The notes: generated by a model not told the origin, from the letters alone. 64,000 nucleotides of DNA from Pseudomonas viridiflava (GCF_900590885.1 NZ_UUON01000001.1:62001-126000); one strand, 5' to 3'; positions 46,059-58,497 are shown, counted from the first letter of the stretch. Made by a program: numbers and translations.

Positions 46059-46552
46059 GGGTAGCCCTCGAGCAATTGGGTGACGCCAGCTGGCTGCACG
46101 TCACCGAATGTGTCGTCGTCGATCATCAACGCCGGCGCCTTGTCGCAGTTGCCCAGGCAGCACACCGGCAGCAGCGTGAAGCGGCCGTCCGCAGTGGTTT
46201 GGCCGAGGCCGATGCCGAGCTTGTTCTGGATCTCGCTGACCACCGATTCGTGGCCACCGATGTAGCAGACCATGCTGTCGCACACGCGAATGATGTGGCG
46301 GCCCACCGGCTGGCGGAAGATCTGGCTGTAGAACGTCGCCACCCCTTCAACGTCGCTGGCCGGGATGCCGAGGATCTCGCCGATGGCGTAGAGGGCGCCG
46401 TCCGGCACCCAGCCACGTTCCTTCTGGACGATCTTCAAGGCTTCGATCGACGCCGCGCGCGGGTCTTCGTAGTGATGCAGCTCGTGCTCGATGGCCGAGC
46501 GCTCGGTTTCACTCAGGGTGAAACGGTCTGTCTGGATAAGCGTGCTGTTCAT
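46055..46552 (-). CDS. nuoE: NADH-quinone oxidoreductase subunit E
   Basis: 165 residues, thioredoxin-like subunit with the [2Fe-2S] N1a cluster: [11 protein letters not shown] and [18 protein letters not shown] supply the four cysteines. Starts two bases after nuoCD. Confidence 0.97.
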   Translation of the reverse strand: MNSTLIQTDRFTLSETERSAIEHELHHYEDPRAASIEALKIVQKERGWVPDGALYAIGEILGIPASDVEGVATFYSQIFRQPVGRHIIRVCDSMVCYIGGHESVVSEIQNKLGIGLGQTTADGRFTLLPVCCLGNCDKAPALMIDDDTFGDVQPAGVTQLLEGYP

Positions 46553-46554
46553 GC

Positions 46555-48339
46555 TTAGCGGTCCACGTCGGCCATAACGAAATCGATACTACCCAGGTAC
46601 GCAATCAAGTCCGCGACCATCTCGCCTTTGATCACCGAAGGGATCTGCTGCAAGTGCGGGAAGCTTGGCGTACGAATCCGGGTGCGGTAGCTCATGGTGC
46701 CGCCATCGCTCGTCAGGTAATAACTGTTGATACCCTTGGTCGCTTCGATCATCTGGAAGGATTCGTTGGCCGGCATCACCGGGCCCCACGAAACCTGCAG
46801 GAAGTGCGTGATCAGGGTTTCGATGTGCTGCAGCGTGCGCTCTTTGGGCGGCGGCGTGGTCAGCGGGTGATCCGCCTTGTACGGGCCTGCCGGCATGTTG
46901 CGCATGCACTGCTCGATGATTTTCAGGCTCTGGCGCATTTCTTCGACGCGCACGATGCAACGGTCGTAGGCATCGCCATTGGCGGCCAGCGGGACTTCGA
47001 ACTCGAAGTTCTCGTAGCCGGAGTACGGGCGCGCTTTACGCAGGTCGAAGTCACAGCCAGTCGAGCGCAGGCCGGCACCGGTGACGCCCCATTCCAGGGC
47101 CTCTTTGGTGTTGTAGGCGGCAACGCCGATGGTACGACCCTTGAGGATGCTGTTGTCCAGCGCAGCCTTTTGGTACTCGTCCAGACGCTTGGGCATCCAG
47201 TCGATGAATTCCTTGACCAGGCGCTCCCAACCGTTCGGCAGGTCGTGGGCCACACCGCCGATGCGGTACCAGGCCGGGTGCAGACGGAAACCGGTGATGG
47301 CTTCGATGACCTTGTAGGCGCGTTGACGGTCGGTGAAGGTGAAGAACACCGGGGTCATGGCGCCGACGTCCTGGATGTATGTACCCAGGAACAGCAGGTG
47401 GCTGGTGATCCGGAAGAACTCGGCCATCATGATGCGGATGGTGTCGACGCGGTCCGGGACCTTGATGCCGGCCAGCTTCTCGACCGAGAGCACGTACGGC
47501 AGGTTGTTCATCACGCCGCCGAGGTAGTCGATACGGTCGGTGTAGGGGATGAAGCTGTGCCACGACTGACGTTCGGCCATCTTCTCGGCACCACGGTGGT
47601 GGTAGCCGATGTCCGGTACGCAGTCGACGATTTCTTCTCCGTCCAACTGCAGGATGATACGGAAGGCACCGTGGGCCGAAGGGTGGTTCGGGCCCAGGTT
47701 GAGGAACATGTAGTCCTCGTTGGTGCCGGAGCGCTTCATGCCCCAGTCTTCCGGACGGAAGCGTGCCGCTTCCTCTTCAAGCTGCTGCTTGGCGAGGTTG
47801 AGGCTGAACGGATCGAATTCGGTGGCGCGCGCAGGGAAGTCCTTGCGCAGCGGGTGACCTTCCCAGGTCGGCGGCATCATGATGCGCGTCAGGTGCGGGT
47901 GGCCCGGGAAGTCGATACCGAACATGTCCCAGACTTCACGCTCGTACCAGCTGGCGTTCGGCCAGATACCGGTCACGGTCGGGACGCTCAGGTCGCTCTC
48001 GGAGAGGGCGACCTTGATCATCACGTCGCTGTTACGTTCCAGCGACATCAGGTGGTAGAACACGGTGAAATCGGCGCCGCTCGGCAGGCCTTGACGCTTG
48101 GTGCGCAGACGCTCGTCCACGCCATGCAGGTCATAGAGCATGACGTACGGCTTGGGCAGGTTGCGCAGGAAGCTCAGGACTTCGACGAGCTTGGCACGCG
48201 CCACCCACAGCACCGGCATACCGGTGCGCGTGGCCTGGGCGGTGAAGGCGTCAGGGCCAAAACGGTTGTTGAGTTCGACGACCACATCCTGGTCGTCTGC
48301 CTTATAAGGCGGGATATACAGAGCACTGCCTGTAGTCAT
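46555..48339 (-). CDS. nuoCD: NADH-quinone oxidoreductase fused subunit C/D
   Basis: 594 residues. Residues 1-180 are NuoC ([32 protein letters not shown]), and from ~200 NuoD ([23 protein letters not shown], with the quinone-pocket His in the HPSAHG loop). The C/D fusion is a known feature of enterobacteria and Pseudomonas. 71 bases separate it from nuoB. Confidence 0.97.
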   Translation of the reverse strand: MTTGSALYIPPYKADDQDVVVELNNRFGPDAFTAQATRTGMPVLWVARAKLVEVLSFLRNLPKPYVMLYDLHGVDERLRTKRQGLPSGADFTVFYHLMSLERNSDVMIKVALSESDLSVPTVTGIWPNASWYEREVWDMFGIDFPGHPHLTRIMMPPTWEGHPLRKDFPARATEFDPFSLNLAKQQLEEEAARFRPEDWGMKRSGTNEDYMFLNLGPNHPSAHGAFRIILQLDGEEIVDCVPDIGYHHRGAEKMAERQSWHSFIPYTDRIDYLGGVMNNLPYVLSVEKLAGIKVPDRVDTIRIMMAEFFRITSHLLFLGTYIQDVGAMTPVFFTFTDRQRAYKVIEAITGFRLHPAWYRIGGVAHDLPNGWERLVKEFIDWMPKRLDEYQKAALDNSILKGRTIGVAAYNTKEALEWGVTGAGLRSTGCDFDLRKARPYSGYENFEFEVPLAANGDAYDRCIVRVEEMRQSLKIIEQCMRNMPAGPYKADHPLTTPPPKERTLQHIETLITHFLQVSWGPVMPANESFQMIEATKGINSYYLTSDGGTMSYRTRIRTPSFPHLQQIPSVIKGEMVADLIAYLGSIDFVMADVDR

Positions 48340-48410
48340 GGTTTTTTATCGCTTTCGGTCAACGTAAAGAATGAAGCCAGGTTTTCGTTCTATAAAAGAA
48401 GCGGGCTGGA

Positions 48411-49085
48411 TCAGACTTCGTCGGGGCTGCGCAGGTTGGTGACTGCGATTCGCTGTTCGCGGCGCTGTTCCTTTTGTGACGGCATCTCGGCGCGATAAAC
48501 GCCTTGATCACCGACCACCCAGGAAAGCGGGCGACGCTCCTTGCCAATCGATTCCTGCAACAGCATCAAGCCTTGCAGAAATGCTTCAGGGCGGGGCGGG
48601 CAGCCAGGCACGTAGACGTCCACGGGCAGGAACTTGTCCACCCCTTGAACGACGGAGTAGATGTCGTACATGCCACCGGAGTTGGCGCACGAACCCATGG
48701 AGATAACCCACTTCGGTTCGAGCATTTGCTCATAGAGACGCTGAATGATCGGCGCCATCTTGATAAAGCAGGTACCGGCGATAACCATGAAGTCCGCCTG
48801 GCGCGGTGATGCCCGAATAACTTCGGCGCCAAAGCGCGCGATGTCGTGGGGCGCCGTGAAGGCGGTGGTCATTTCCACGTAGCAGCACGAAAGGCCGAAG
48901 TTGTACGGCCACAGGGAGTTTTTACGCCCCCAGTTGACCGCGCCACTCAGCACGTCTTCGAGTTTGCCCATGTAGATGTTTTTGTGGACTTGATCTTCTA
49001 ACGGATCGGAAACGGTTTCCCGTTCGCCGATAGGGTACTGATCGTTAGGAGCATCCGGGTCGATCCTGGTGAGATTGTATTGCAT
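48411..49085 (-). CDS. nuoB: NADH-quinone oxidoreductase subunit B
   Basis: 224 residues from ATG 49085 (a TTG two codons earlier is not favoured). Four-cysteine ligation of cluster N2: [28 protein letters not shown] and [11 protein letters not shown]. Final iron-sulfur donor to quinone. Confidence 0.97.
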   Translation of the reverse strand: MQYNLTRIDPDAPNDQYPIGERETVSDPLEDQVHKNIYMGKLEDVLSGAVNWGRKNSLWPYNFGLSCCYVEMTTAFTAPHDIARFGAEVIRASPRQADFMVIAGTCFIKMAPIIQRLYEQMLEPKWVISMGSCANSGGMYDIYSVVQGVDKFLPVDVYVPGCPPRPEAFLQGLMLLQESIGKERRPLSWVVGDQGVYRAEMPSQKEQRREQRIAVTNLRSPDEV

Positions 49086-49095
49086 CGCCAAAGCC

Positions 49096-49509
49096 TCATT
49101 GTTTCAGCTTCGCTTGCCGCTTACGACGAGCTTCCGGAGCCCAGTCAAGGGCGCCCACTCGAAATAGGTAGACAAGGCCTGCCAACAGAATTGCTATGAA
49201 AACGAGAGCTTCGACGAATCCGGTCCAGCCGCTTTCGCGGACGGACACAGACCAGGCAAAGAGAAAAAGGGCTTCGATATCGAAGATCACGAACAGCATC
49301 GCGACCAGATAGAATTTGGCTGAGAGCCGCAAGCGGGCGCCACCTGTAGGTAGCATGCCGGACTCGAACGGTTCGTTTTTGCTGCGGCCCCAGGCTTTTG
49401 ACCCGAGGAGGCTGGAGACGCCGAGCATGAAGGCGCAGAGGCCGACAACACCGAGGAGGAAAATGGCAAAGCCCCAGTTGTGGGCCATGAGTCCTGTCGC
49501 TTCGGTCAT
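49096..49509 (-). CDS. nuoA: NADH-quinone oxidoreductase subunit A
   Basis: 137 residues from ATG 49509 (AAGGA upstream). Three helices; the family signature [42 protein letters not shown] is intact. First gene of the nuo operon. In-frame starts up to 49587 would extend into the leader. Confidence 0.96.
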   Translation of the reverse strand: MTEATGLMAHNWGFAIFLLGVVGLCAFMLGVSSLLGSKAWGRSKNEPFESGMLPTGGARLRLSAKFYLVAMLFVIFDIEALFLFAWSVSVRESGWTGFVEALVFIAILLAGLVYLFRVGALDWAPEARRKRQAKLKQ

Positions 49510-49763
49510 GCTGGAAATCCTTAACAGAGAGCAAAGGTCTCTGAGCTCGAAAAAGTAACGATGCAGTGACGATATGTCGCACTGCAATCAATCGCGGTGA
49601 TTTTATGGCTAAACACCGGGCAAGTAAAATTCCTATAGCGAAATTATTTGGCGGAATAAGCACATAGTGCACCTTCTTGGGGCTGTAGCCCTTGTGGGGT
49701 GGGCATTAGCGGGCTTTTGAACAATTAAGTTTTGTTTGGTCAGTAACGAAGTTTTCATTGGCT

Positions 49764-49780
49764 AAATGATAATGACTATT
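49764..49780. promoter_or_regulatory. Fur-box-like sequence
   Basis: AAATGATAATGACTATT agrees with the Fur consensus core TAATGATAATCATTAT at 13 of 16 positions. It is 255 bases upstream of nuoA, and no gene starts right next to it. Tentative. Confidence 0.3.
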
Positions 49781-49946
49781 GTTTGCGCGAGGTTTAAGCG
49801 AATGTTTCTCGTATGGCGGGGGAAGTTGCCGTTACTTGGTTGATTGCTGCTTAGTTGTGGGTGGGGATCTTTTAACCGATTTGAATTGCGGGGATACCGC
49901 TCTGGGTCAATGTTTTGCGTGAAATCCTGAGGCTGCATGCATTCCA

Positions 49947-49976
49947 ATGTGGGAGGGGGCAAGCCCCCTCCCACAT
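49947..49976. repeat. Single REP hairpin
   Basis: ATGTGGGAGGGGGC, AA, GCCCCCTCCCACAT. Same 30-base palindrome as at 18894-18923 apart from the two-base loop. Confidence 0.9.
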
Positions 49977-50002
49977 TTTGATTTGTGGTGTTTCAGGGAG
50001 CC

Positions 50003-50031
50003 AAAAAAAACGCCCCGAACCAGTCGGGGCG
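50003..50031 (-). terminator. Terminator of aceA
   Basis: CGCCCCGA, loop ACCAG, TCGGGGCG; on the minus strand followed by eight T. It lies 64 bases after the aceA stop. Confidence 0.9.
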
Positions 50032-50094
50032 TGATTGTTGTGCGGCACTGCGGTTAGGTCTTCCTTGGGGCCGCAGTGGCCGTGTACGCGGTAC

Positions 50095-51420
<1,326 letters not shown>

Positions 51421-51812
51421 GGAAATAAACCTCGTCGCTTCTTGTTTGGAAAAACATCCGTTTTGCCGGCCGCACATTCAATGCGTGGGCAGGGCTGCTC
51501 GCTGACCAGAAGCTTAGGCGGTCATGTCGGGTCTGGCGGGGAATGCGACGGGATGAACGATCGGCTCAAGGGGAGTTGAGCAGGTAAGGGCGAACTGCGA
51601 ACAGTCTTCGGGCGTCGTGGGCCTTGGTACGATCCATCAGTGTGTTGCCGGGTTACCTGGTTAGCTTCCGTCCCTCGGGACAACTTCGTTCCAGTCGCAA
51701 CCTCGTCAAACACGCCTTGTGGGCGGTACAGACACGAATCGGCTCAGGTGGGTAGCTTGGAGCGGCGATCCGAAGGCCCTTGCCAGGGCCCCTGATTAGC
51801 GGGAGCGAGGCC
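51421..51812 (-). other. Long 5' leader of aceA (no gene seen)
   Basis: If the predicted promoter is right, transcription starts near 51806, leaving about 385 untranslated bases. A GC-rich stem GGGCCCT-GGCA-AGGGCC sits close to the 5' end (51779-51796 region). No credible coding frame has a ribosome site on this strand. Short leftover open frames on both strands lack family similarity. Confidence 0.5.
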
Positions 51813-51841
51813 ATCATGCCCATGCTTTTTTGGATCGTCAA
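51813..51841 (-). promoter_or_regulatory. Candidate sigma70 promoter of aceA
   Basis: On the minus strand TTGACG (51836-51841), a 17-base spacer, CATGAT (51813-51818). The -35 matches five of six consensus bases and the -10 four of six. Confidence 0.5.
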
Positions 51842-51847
51842 ATGTTT

Positions 51848-51873
51848 TGTAGTGCTTTTTTTAAAGCACTACA
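51848..51873. promoter_or_regulatory. 26-base palindrome upstream of the aceA promoter (candidate repressor site)
   Basis: TGTAGTGCTTT and AAAGCACTACA are perfect 11-base inverted copies around a TTTT centre, placed seven bases before the predicted -35. It could serve as operator, or as a terminator-like hairpin for the secretin-domain gene to the right, whose stop is at 51914. RccR, a KDPG-responsive RpiR-type repressor, is known to control glyoxylate-shunt genes in P. fluorescens, so it is a candidate; I cannot confirm its motif. Confidence 0.55.
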
Positions 51874-51913
51874 TCTTTAGTCTAAGACGACTCGTCAGTC
51901 AGTTTTTGGTGCT

Positions 51914-52651
51914 TCAGTTCAGAGTGTCGACCTTGACCCGCAGCGTCAGGTCATCGCGGCCCTGAGTAGAGTAGCTGCGGGTTGCAGAGGATTTGTCGGC
52001 CTGGGTCTGGCGATTGATGCCGGCCAGGGGGATCCATTCGCCCAGGCGCCCGCTGACGGTTGTGTCGGTGCTTTGCACGTTCACTACATCGGGACGTTCC
52101 TGGCTCATGCGGTCACGGTTGGTACTGATCGCCAGGTGGACGGTCTCGCCGGTGACGCTGGCGGTCACGTAAAAGCCCTGGGTCACGTTGCGGTACTGGG
52201 TCTGGTTTTGCGGGCGGCCATAGGCGTCGGGCTGGGTGGTGGTCAGCGGCACGCTCTGGCCCACCTGGATCAGCGCGGGCACGCCTTCGCTGGCCTGGAT
52301 CTGTTGAATGCCGCCGTCGCGGCTGGCGGTGCCGTAGCTGATGATGCGGGTCTGGCTGTTGCCGGTGTTCTGCTGGTTGTTTTCGTTGGTGTCGACGGTG
52401 ATCAGCAGGCGTTTGGCCGGTGTGTCCAGTTGAGCGAGCAGGGCGCGCAGGTCCTGGATCTTGCCGGGGTCAGCGTTAACGATCAGTTGGTTGCCATAGG
52501 CGCTGACGGTGCCGTCCTTGCCGATGAAATTCTGCGCCACCGGCAGCAGGTCGGCGCTGGTGCGATTGCTCAGGTTGACGACTTCGGTGTCGGCCATGGC
52601 CGATGCGCTGGCAGCCAGGAGGAGGGCGGTGAGCAGGGTGCGTAGGGACAT
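51914..52651 (-). CDS. Periplasmic protein with secretin N-domain fold
   Basis: 245 residues with signal peptide MSLRTLLTALLLAASASAMA. The domain DTEVVNLSNRTSADLLPVAQNFIGKDGTVSAYGNQLIVNADPGKIQDLRALLAQLD is a secretin/TonB short N-terminal domain. No outer-membrane secretin barrel follows, so it is a stand-alone periplasmic protein. The same gene accompanies aceA in P. aeruginosa (PA2633, as I recall). Function unknown. Confidence 0.8.
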   Translation of the reverse strand: MSLRTLLTALLLAASASAMADTEVVNLSNRTSADLLPVAQNFIGKDGTVSAYGNQLIVNADPGKIQDLRALLAQLDTPAKRLLITVDTNENNQQNTGNSQTRIISYGTASRDGGIQQIQASEGVPALIQVGQSVPLTTTQPDAYGRPQNQTQYRNVTQGFYVTASVTGETVHLAISTNRDRMSQERPDVVNVQSTDTTVSGRLGEWIPLAGINRQTQADKSSATRSYSTQGRDDLTLRVKVDTLN

Positions 52652-52730
52652 GTCCGTTATCTCTGCGAGTCAAAGGCTGGATAGTGCCAGTTTGTCGGCC
52701 TGGCGGGTCGCAAGTTGAATACTAGACAGC

Positions 52731-52758
52731 AAAATGCCCTGGCATGGCAGGGCATTTT
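52731..52758 (-). terminator. Terminator after the GNAT gene
   Basis: AAAATGCCCTG, loop GCATGG, CAGGGCATTTT: perfect 11-base arms, usable in both directions. It lies about 110 bases after the GNAT stop, beyond a REP pair. Confidence 0.75.
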
Positions 52759-52775
52759 GGGGTGTTGCCGGGATA

Positions 52776-52854
52776 GCTATCGGGGGCAAGCCCCCTCTCA
52801 CACTGACCGCATGCTGGCTCAAAATGTGGGAGGGGGCTTGCCCCCGATGGCAGC
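52776..52854. repeat. Everted REP pair
   Basis: The left unit reads GCTATCGGGGGCAAGCCCCC and the right unit GGGGGCTTGCCCCCGATGGC. The tail ends (GATAGC side) face outwards and the GTGGGA ends face inwards, opposite to the other pairs in this window. Confidence 0.85.
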
Positions 52855-52868
52855 GACGCGGTGCCGGA

Positions 52869-53291
52869 TCAGCCCTCGCGCACCATATCCACATGCGGAA
52901 TCCCGACTTCAAGGAACTCGTCACTGACGATCTTGAAACCCAGCCGCTCATAGAACGGCGCCGCGTAGACCTGCGCACTGAGGAACTGCTTGGCTTGGCC
53001 ACGTTGCTCGGCCACGCCAATCACCGCTTCCATCAGCTTGTCGCCGACCTTCAGCCCGCGCCAGTCCTTGAGCACCGACACGCGGCCGATCTCGCCGCTG
53101 GGCAGCAGGCGGGCGGTGCCAATCGGAAAGTCGCCCTCGAAGGCGAGGAAATGCACGGCATCTGCGTCGTCCGCATCCCACTCAAGCTCGGGTGGGACCG
53201 ATTGTTCAGCGATAAATACCGCTTCACGAATGCGCCGAATCTCAGCGATATCCTTTTGCCAGTCCGCGACACTTACGTGAATCTTATTCAT
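52869..53291 (-). CDS. GNAT-family N-acetyltransferase
   Basis: 140 residues from ATG 53291; it overlaps the end of roxA by eight bases. Acetyl-CoA site region IGRVSVLKDWRGLKVGDKLM (conserved RG-G) and the late strand YAAPFYERLGFKIV fit GNAT (ElaA/YjcF-like group). The start MNKIHVSVADWQKDIAEIRRIREAVFIAEQ matches that group. The acceptor is unknown; co-transcription with the ribosomal oxygenase is probable. Confidence 0.88.
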   Translation of the reverse strand: MNKIHVSVADWQKDIAEIRRIREAVFIAEQSVPPELEWDADDADAVHFLAFEGDFPIGTARLLPSGEIGRVSVLKDWRGLKVGDKLMEAVIGVAEQRGQAKQFLSAQVYAAPFYERLGFKIVSDEFLEVGIPHVDMVREG

Positions 53292-54450
53292 CGGCAAACC
53301 CCAGGCTCCCTTGCTTGACCAGTTCGCACAGCAGATCGCGACCGTCTTCGTCCGCGAGCCATGCACCGAGGTTTTCGGCGTGCAGGGAATCGGCCGCGCA
53401 TACCAGCTTAAGCAGTTCGCGCAGCTTGCCCGGCAGGTAACGGCTCTGGCCGCTGGCGAACAGCAGCACGTCGTCGTCGACTTCGGACCACGCCAGCCGT
53501 GCGCTCGGGTTGCGTACCAGGATCGCGCCGTCTTGCAGGTGGCTGATAAAGTCCTGCTCGTCCAGTTCCTCGCCGGCCACCAGTTCCGGGTAGCGGGGCT
53601 CGGTCATGAACTGGCCGAACCAGGTCAGCAGCATGCGCTCGTCGCTCATGTGCTCGGCCAGCAGGCTCTTGAGGCGGTCGAGGGCGTCGCTCTGGATCTG
53701 GTGCGGGTCGCTGACCGGCTGTGCGTCGGCGTCGGTGTAGCGTTCTTCGTCGGTCAGGTACTGGCTGAGGAAGTCGGTGAAGTGGGTCAGCACTTCAGCG
53801 GCGCTCGGGGCGCGGAAGCCCACCGAGTAGGTCATGCAGTCGTCTTCGGCAATCCCGAAGTGCGCCAGGCGCGGCGGCAGGTAGAGCATGTCGCCCGGTT
53901 CCAGCACCCATTCGGCGCTTTCTTCGAATTCGGCGAGGATGCGCAGGTCGGCGTGCTGCAGCAGCGGGCTTTCGGAGCTGCACATCTGGCCGATTTTCCA
54001 GTTGCGCTTGCCTTGGGCTTGCAGCAGGAACACATCGTAGTTATCGAAGTGCGGGCCCACGCTGCCGCCGGGTGCGGCGAAGCTGATCATCACGTCGTCG
54101 ATGCGCCAGCTTGGCAGGAAGCGGAACTGCTCCAGCAGCTCGGCCACTTCCGGCACGAACTGGTCGACGGCCTGCACCAGCAGGGTCCACTCGCGCTCGG
54201 GCAGGGTGCTGAAGGTGTCTTCGGCGAACGGGCCGCGACGCAGTTCCCATGGGCGCTCGCCGTGCTCGATCACCAGGCGCGATTCGACTTCTTCTTCCAG
54301 GGCCAGGCCGGCGAGTTCGTCGGCGTCGATCGGGCTTTCGAAATCAGGGATGGCCTGACGGATCAGCAGCGGTTTTTTCTGCCAGTAGTCGCGCAGGAAT
54401 TCCCGTGCCGTGATGCCGCCCAGAAGTTGAAGAGGGATATCAGGATTCAT
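53284..54450 (-). CDS. roxA: Cupin (JmjC-like) ribosomal oxygenase, YcfD/RoxA type
   Basis: 388 residues from ATG 54450. The iron ligands are visible: His134 and Asp136 in GPHFDNYDVF, and His197 in LPPRLAHFGIA. E. coli YcfD/RoxA of the same architecture hydroxylates an arginine of ribosomal protein L16 with 2-oxoglutarate and oxygen; by homology this is the likely role. The C-terminal winged-helix part follows from residue ~230. Overlap with the GNAT gene indicates one transcript. Confidence 0.9.
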   Translation of the reverse strand: MNPDIPLQLLGGITAREFLRDYWQKKPLLIRQAIPDFESPIDADELAGLALEEEVESRLVIEHGERPWELRRGPFAEDTFSTLPEREWTLLVQAVDQFVPEVAELLEQFRFLPSWRIDDVMISFAAPGGSVGPHFDNYDVFLLQAQGKRNWKIGQMCSSESPLLQHADLRILAEFEESAEWVLEPGDMLYLPPRLAHFGIAEDDCMTYSVGFRAPSAAEVLTHFTDFLSQYLTDEERYTDADAQPVSDPHQIQSDALDRLKSLLAEHMSDERMLLTWFGQFMTEPRYPELVAGEELDEQDFISHLQDGAILVRNPSARLAWSEVDDDVLLFASGQSRYLPGKLRELLKLVCAADSLHAENLGAWLADEDGRDLLCELVKQGSLGFADE

Positions 54451-54488
54451 GTGTAACCTATTGAAAAAAAGCACTTTTCAGACTGGAA

Positions 54489-54514
54489 TAAAAACGCCCG
54501 GCGCGGCCGGGCGT
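54489..54514 (-). terminator. Terminator of purB
   Basis: ACGCCCGGC, loop GCG, GCCGGGCGT, with T-run on the minus strand. It lies 21 bases after the purB stop. Confidence 0.9.
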
Positions 54515-54534
54515 CTCAAGAGGGGTTGCGCTGA

Positions 54535-55992
<1,458 letters not shown>

Positions 55993-56029
55993 TTACGCGT
56001 GAGGCTATAAAAAAGCGGGTTGCTGCGAC

Positions 56030-56653
56030 TTATTCGTTACGCATCAACGGGTAAAGCTCTTTGAGCAATTTGCGCCGGCTGATCACCAGCTGCCAGCGAT
56101 GGCCGCCCAACTGCCGCCACAACCGCGCCGAACGAATACCGGCCAGCAGCAGCGCGCGGATTTTCGAGGCGTTGTTCGGTTGCTGCAGGTTGCGCATGTC
56201 GCCGTGCACCTGGATGCGCTGGCGCAAGGTGCTCAAGGTGTCCTGGTACAGCGCACCACAGGCCGCGATCACGTTTTCGTGGGCGGGGCCGAAGTGTTCT
56301 ACCTGGGACTGAATTTGCGGCAGGCGCTTGCCTATGACTTCCAGCATGTCCTCGCGCTTGGCCAGTTGACGCTCAAGGCCGAGCATCGACAGGGCGTAGC
56401 GCAGCGGTTCGCGCTGCAAGGTGCTGGGGTCGCGCTCCAGGGCGCCGATCAGCGCGCGGTAACCTTCACGCAGCGCGAGGTCGTCGCCGCCGTAGACTTC
56501 CAGGGTGTCCTTGGGGTCGCGGATCAGCAGGCTGCCGAGCATGCAGGTCAGGCCCGCCTCGGTGACCTGGCCGGTCTTGGCGATTTTGTCCACCAGTACG
56601 GCGGCGAGGAACACCCCGCCGAGTGCCGTCAACTGCTCCTGGGTCGGGCTCAT
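56030..56653 (-). CDS. hflD: High frequency lysogenization protein HflD homologue
   Basis: 207 residues, all-helical HflD family ([84 protein letters not shown]). In E. coli it binds phage lambda CII and tethers to the membrane; its general function is unclear. It overlaps mnmA by four bases, the gene pair conserved in gammaproteobacteria. Confidence 0.95.
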   Translation of the reverse strand: MSPTQEQLTALGGVFLAAVLVDKIAKTGQVTEAGLTCMLGSLLIRDPKDTLEVYGGDDLALREGYRALIGALERDPSTLQREPLRYALSMLGLERQLAKREDMLEVIGKRLPQIQSQVEHFGPAHENVIAACGALYQDTLSTLRQRIQVHGDMRNLQQPNNASKIRALLLAGIRSARLWRQLGGHRWQLVISRRKLLKELYPLMRNE

Positions 56654-57774
56654 GCCGGGTTGCTCCAGGGCTCGGCGACTTCAATCACGCCGCCGCCCAG
56701 GCAGATTTCGCCGTCATAGAACACCACGGACTGCCCGGGGGTGACTGCGCGTTGCGGGTCATCGAACGTTGCTCGGTAGCCACTGGCGGTTTTTTCCAGG
56801 GTGCAGGGCTGGTCGCTCTGGCGATAGCGCACCTTGGCGGTCAGGCGGCGCGGAGTGCTCAAGTCGATCGGGTTGACCCAATAGATTTCCGACGCCAGCA
56901 GCGCGCCGGAGAACAGCAGCGGGTGTTCATTGCCCTGGCCGACGATCAGCACGTTGTTTTCCAGGTCCTTGACCAGCACGTACCACGGCTCTTCGCCAGC
57001 GTCTTTCAGGCCGCCGATACCCAGGCCCTGGCGCTGGCCGATGGTGTGGTACATCAGGCCATGGTGGCGGCCGATCACTTCACCGTCGGTGGTGTGGATT
57101 TCGCCCGGTTGCGCCGGCAGGTATTGCTTGAGGAAGTCGCTGAAGCGGCGCTCGCCGATAAAGCAGATTCCGGTGGAATCCTTTTTCTTGGCGGTGGCCA
57201 GGCCGTGTTTCTCGGCGATCCGGCGCACTTCGGGTTTTTCCAGCTCGCCCACCGGGAACAGGGTCTTGGCGATCTGTTCGCCGCCGACGGCGTGCAGGAA
57301 GTAGCTCTGGTCCTTGTTCGGATCCAGGCCCTTGAGCAGTTCGGTGCGGCCATCGATATCGCGACGGCGCACGTAGTGGCCGGTAGCAATCAGGTCGGCG
57401 CCGAGGATCATGGCGTAGTCGAGGAACGCCTTGAACTTGATCTCGCGGTTACACAGGATGTCCGGGTTAGGCGTGCGACCGGCCTTGTATTCGGCCAGGA
57501 AGTGCTCGAACACGTTGTCCCAGTACTCGGCGGCAAAGTTGGCGGTGTGCAGCTTGATGCCAATCTTGTCGCAGACGGCCTGGGCGTCCGCCAGGTCGTC
57601 CATGGCGGTGCAATATTCCGTTCCATCGTCTTCTTCCCAGTTCTTCATGAACAGGCCTTCCACCTCATAACCCTGCTCCATGAGCAGAACGGCGGAAACG
57701 GAAGAATCCACGCCGCCGGACATGCCGACGATGACGCGCTTCTTTTGTGTGTCAGAAGGGGCTGGATCACGCAT
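56650..57774 (-). CDS. mnmA: tRNA-specific 2-thiouridylase MnmA
   Basis: 374 residues. PP-loop [16 protein letters not shown] at residues 17-32 binds ATP; Cys108 ([12 protein letters not shown]) and Cys204 ([11 protein letters not shown]) are the catalytic pair. It thiolates U34 of Lys, Glu and Gln tRNAs using sulfur relayed by Tus proteins. It follows the NUDIX gene after 59 bases and precedes hflD, consistent with one operon. Confidence 0.97.
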   Translation of the reverse strand: MRDPAPSDTQKKRVIVGMSGGVDSSVSAVLLMEQGYEVEGLFMKNWEEDDGTEYCTAMDDLADAQAVCDKIGIKLHTANFAAEYWDNVFEHFLAEYKAGRTPNPDILCNREIKFKAFLDYAMILGADLIATGHYVRRRDIDGRTELLKGLDPNKDQSYFLHAVGGEQIAKTLFPVGELEKPEVRRIAEKHGLATAKKKDSTGICFIGERRFSDFLKQYLPAQPGEIHTTDGEVIGRHHGLMYHTIGQRQGLGIGGLKDAGEEPWYVLVKDLENNVLIVGQGNEHPLLFSGALLASEIYWVNPIDLSTPRRLTAKVRYRQSDQPCTLEKTASGYRATFDDPQRAVTPGQSVVFYDGEICLGGGVIEVAEPWSNPA

Positions 57775-57833
57775 AGGGTTTCAACGGGTGTCTTGAAAAA
57801 GGACGCGATTCTATCAGGCTCAAGCCTTCAAGG

Positions 57834-58280
57834 CTAAAGAGAAGGGCGGATCAATTCGAGGCTGTGCCGCTGGCCGGCCAGATAATCATCGATACAGCGG
57901 ATGATCAGCTCGCTGCGCCAGTCATCGCGCACGGCCATCAGCTCCTCGCGGGTGAGCCAGCGGGCGCGGAGGATGCCTTCGTCGAGTTGATAGTCCGGGT
58001 GGTGCTTCAGGGCTTTGGCGATAAAGCACACGCGTTGGTAGGTCACGCCATTGCTGGGGGCGGTGTAGAGGTAGAGGCCGACGATGCCGATGGCTTCGAC
58101 GTCCCAGCCGGTTTCTTCGAGGGTTTCACGCACGGCGGCTTCGGTGAGGGTTTCGTGCGGGTCGAGGTGGCCGGCGGGCTGGTTGAGCACGGCGCGGCCG
58201 CCCTTGAGCTCTTCGACCATCAGGAAGCGACCGTTGTCTTCGACGATGGTGGCGACGGTGATGTGGGGTTGCCAGGTCAT
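57834..58280 (-). CDS. NUDIX hydrolase, NudJ-like
   Basis: 148 residues with the NUDIX box GHLDPHETLTEAAVRETLEE, then TGWDVE. The N-terminal TVATIVEDNGRFLMVEE and TYQRVCFIAKALKH fit NudJ (hydroxymethyl-pyrimidine diphosphate/nucleoside phosphatase). Position upstream of mnmA is conserved in Pseudomonas. Precise substrate unproven. Confidence 0.88.
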   Translation of the reverse strand: MTWQPHITVATIVEDNGRFLMVEELKGGRAVLNQPAGHLDPHETLTEAAVRETLEETGWDVEAIGIVGLYLYTAPSNGVTYQRVCFIAKALKHHPDYQLDEGILRARWLTREELMAVRDDWRSELIIRCIDDYLAGQRHSLELIRPSL

Positions 58281-58312
58281 GGGATGCCTCGGTTCAAGTT
58301 GGGGCGCGGTCA

Positions 58313-58418
58313 GTGTGGGAGGGGGCTTGCCCCCGATAGCAGTATGTCAGCCAGTACATTGGAGCCTGACACTCCGCCATCGTGGGCAAGTCGAATCGTC
58401 GCACCGCCCCTCCCACAT
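58313..58418. repeat. REPIN with one standard and one extended arm
   Basis: The left unit GTGTGGGAGGGGGC-TTGCCCCCGATAGC is standard; the right unit contains GGGCAAGTCGAATCGTCGCACC before CGCCCCTCCCACAT, that is, the reverse complement of the extended unit found at 11579. The extension makes it about 15 bases longer. Confidence 0.88.
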
Positions 58419-58453
58419 TTTGATTCGGTTTCTTCAGTTGGATCTCGCAAACA

Positions 58454-58482
58454 GAAACCCCGGCACGGGGCCGGGGCTTCTT
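58454..58482 (-). terminator. Terminator of idh
   Basis: CCCCGGC, ACGGG, GCCGGGG stem; the T-run on the minus strand is interrupted (TTTCTGTTT). 15 bases after the idh stop. Confidence 0.75.
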
Positions 58483-58497
58483 TGCATCCTTACAACC

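Larger units (their letters stand above)
49510..50002. other. Intergenic region upstream of nuoA
   Basis: About 490 bases without a convincing gene. Its right end holds the REP hairpin (49947-49976), and the aceA terminator follows it. Near nuoA it contains an imperfect inverted repeat GCAGTG-N11-CACTGC (49563-49585), AT-rich stretches (49590-49660) with promoter-like TAAAAT on the minus strand, and a Fur-box-like sequence at 49764-49780. The main nuo promoter should be in 49590-49680, but I cannot point to it with confidence. Confidence 0.6.

Noticed and set aside
49762..49974. 70-codon minus-strand frame upstream of nuoA
   Set aside because: Its first residues (GGGLPPPT) are translated REP sequence; no support for a gene.
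51816..51965. Small hydrophobic open frame (MPMLFWIVKCF...) with a GGGAGCGAGG upstream
   Set aside because: It runs through the palindrome and into the 3' end of the convergent gene at 51914; codon use is poor and no family is known. The sequence is better explained as aceA control region.
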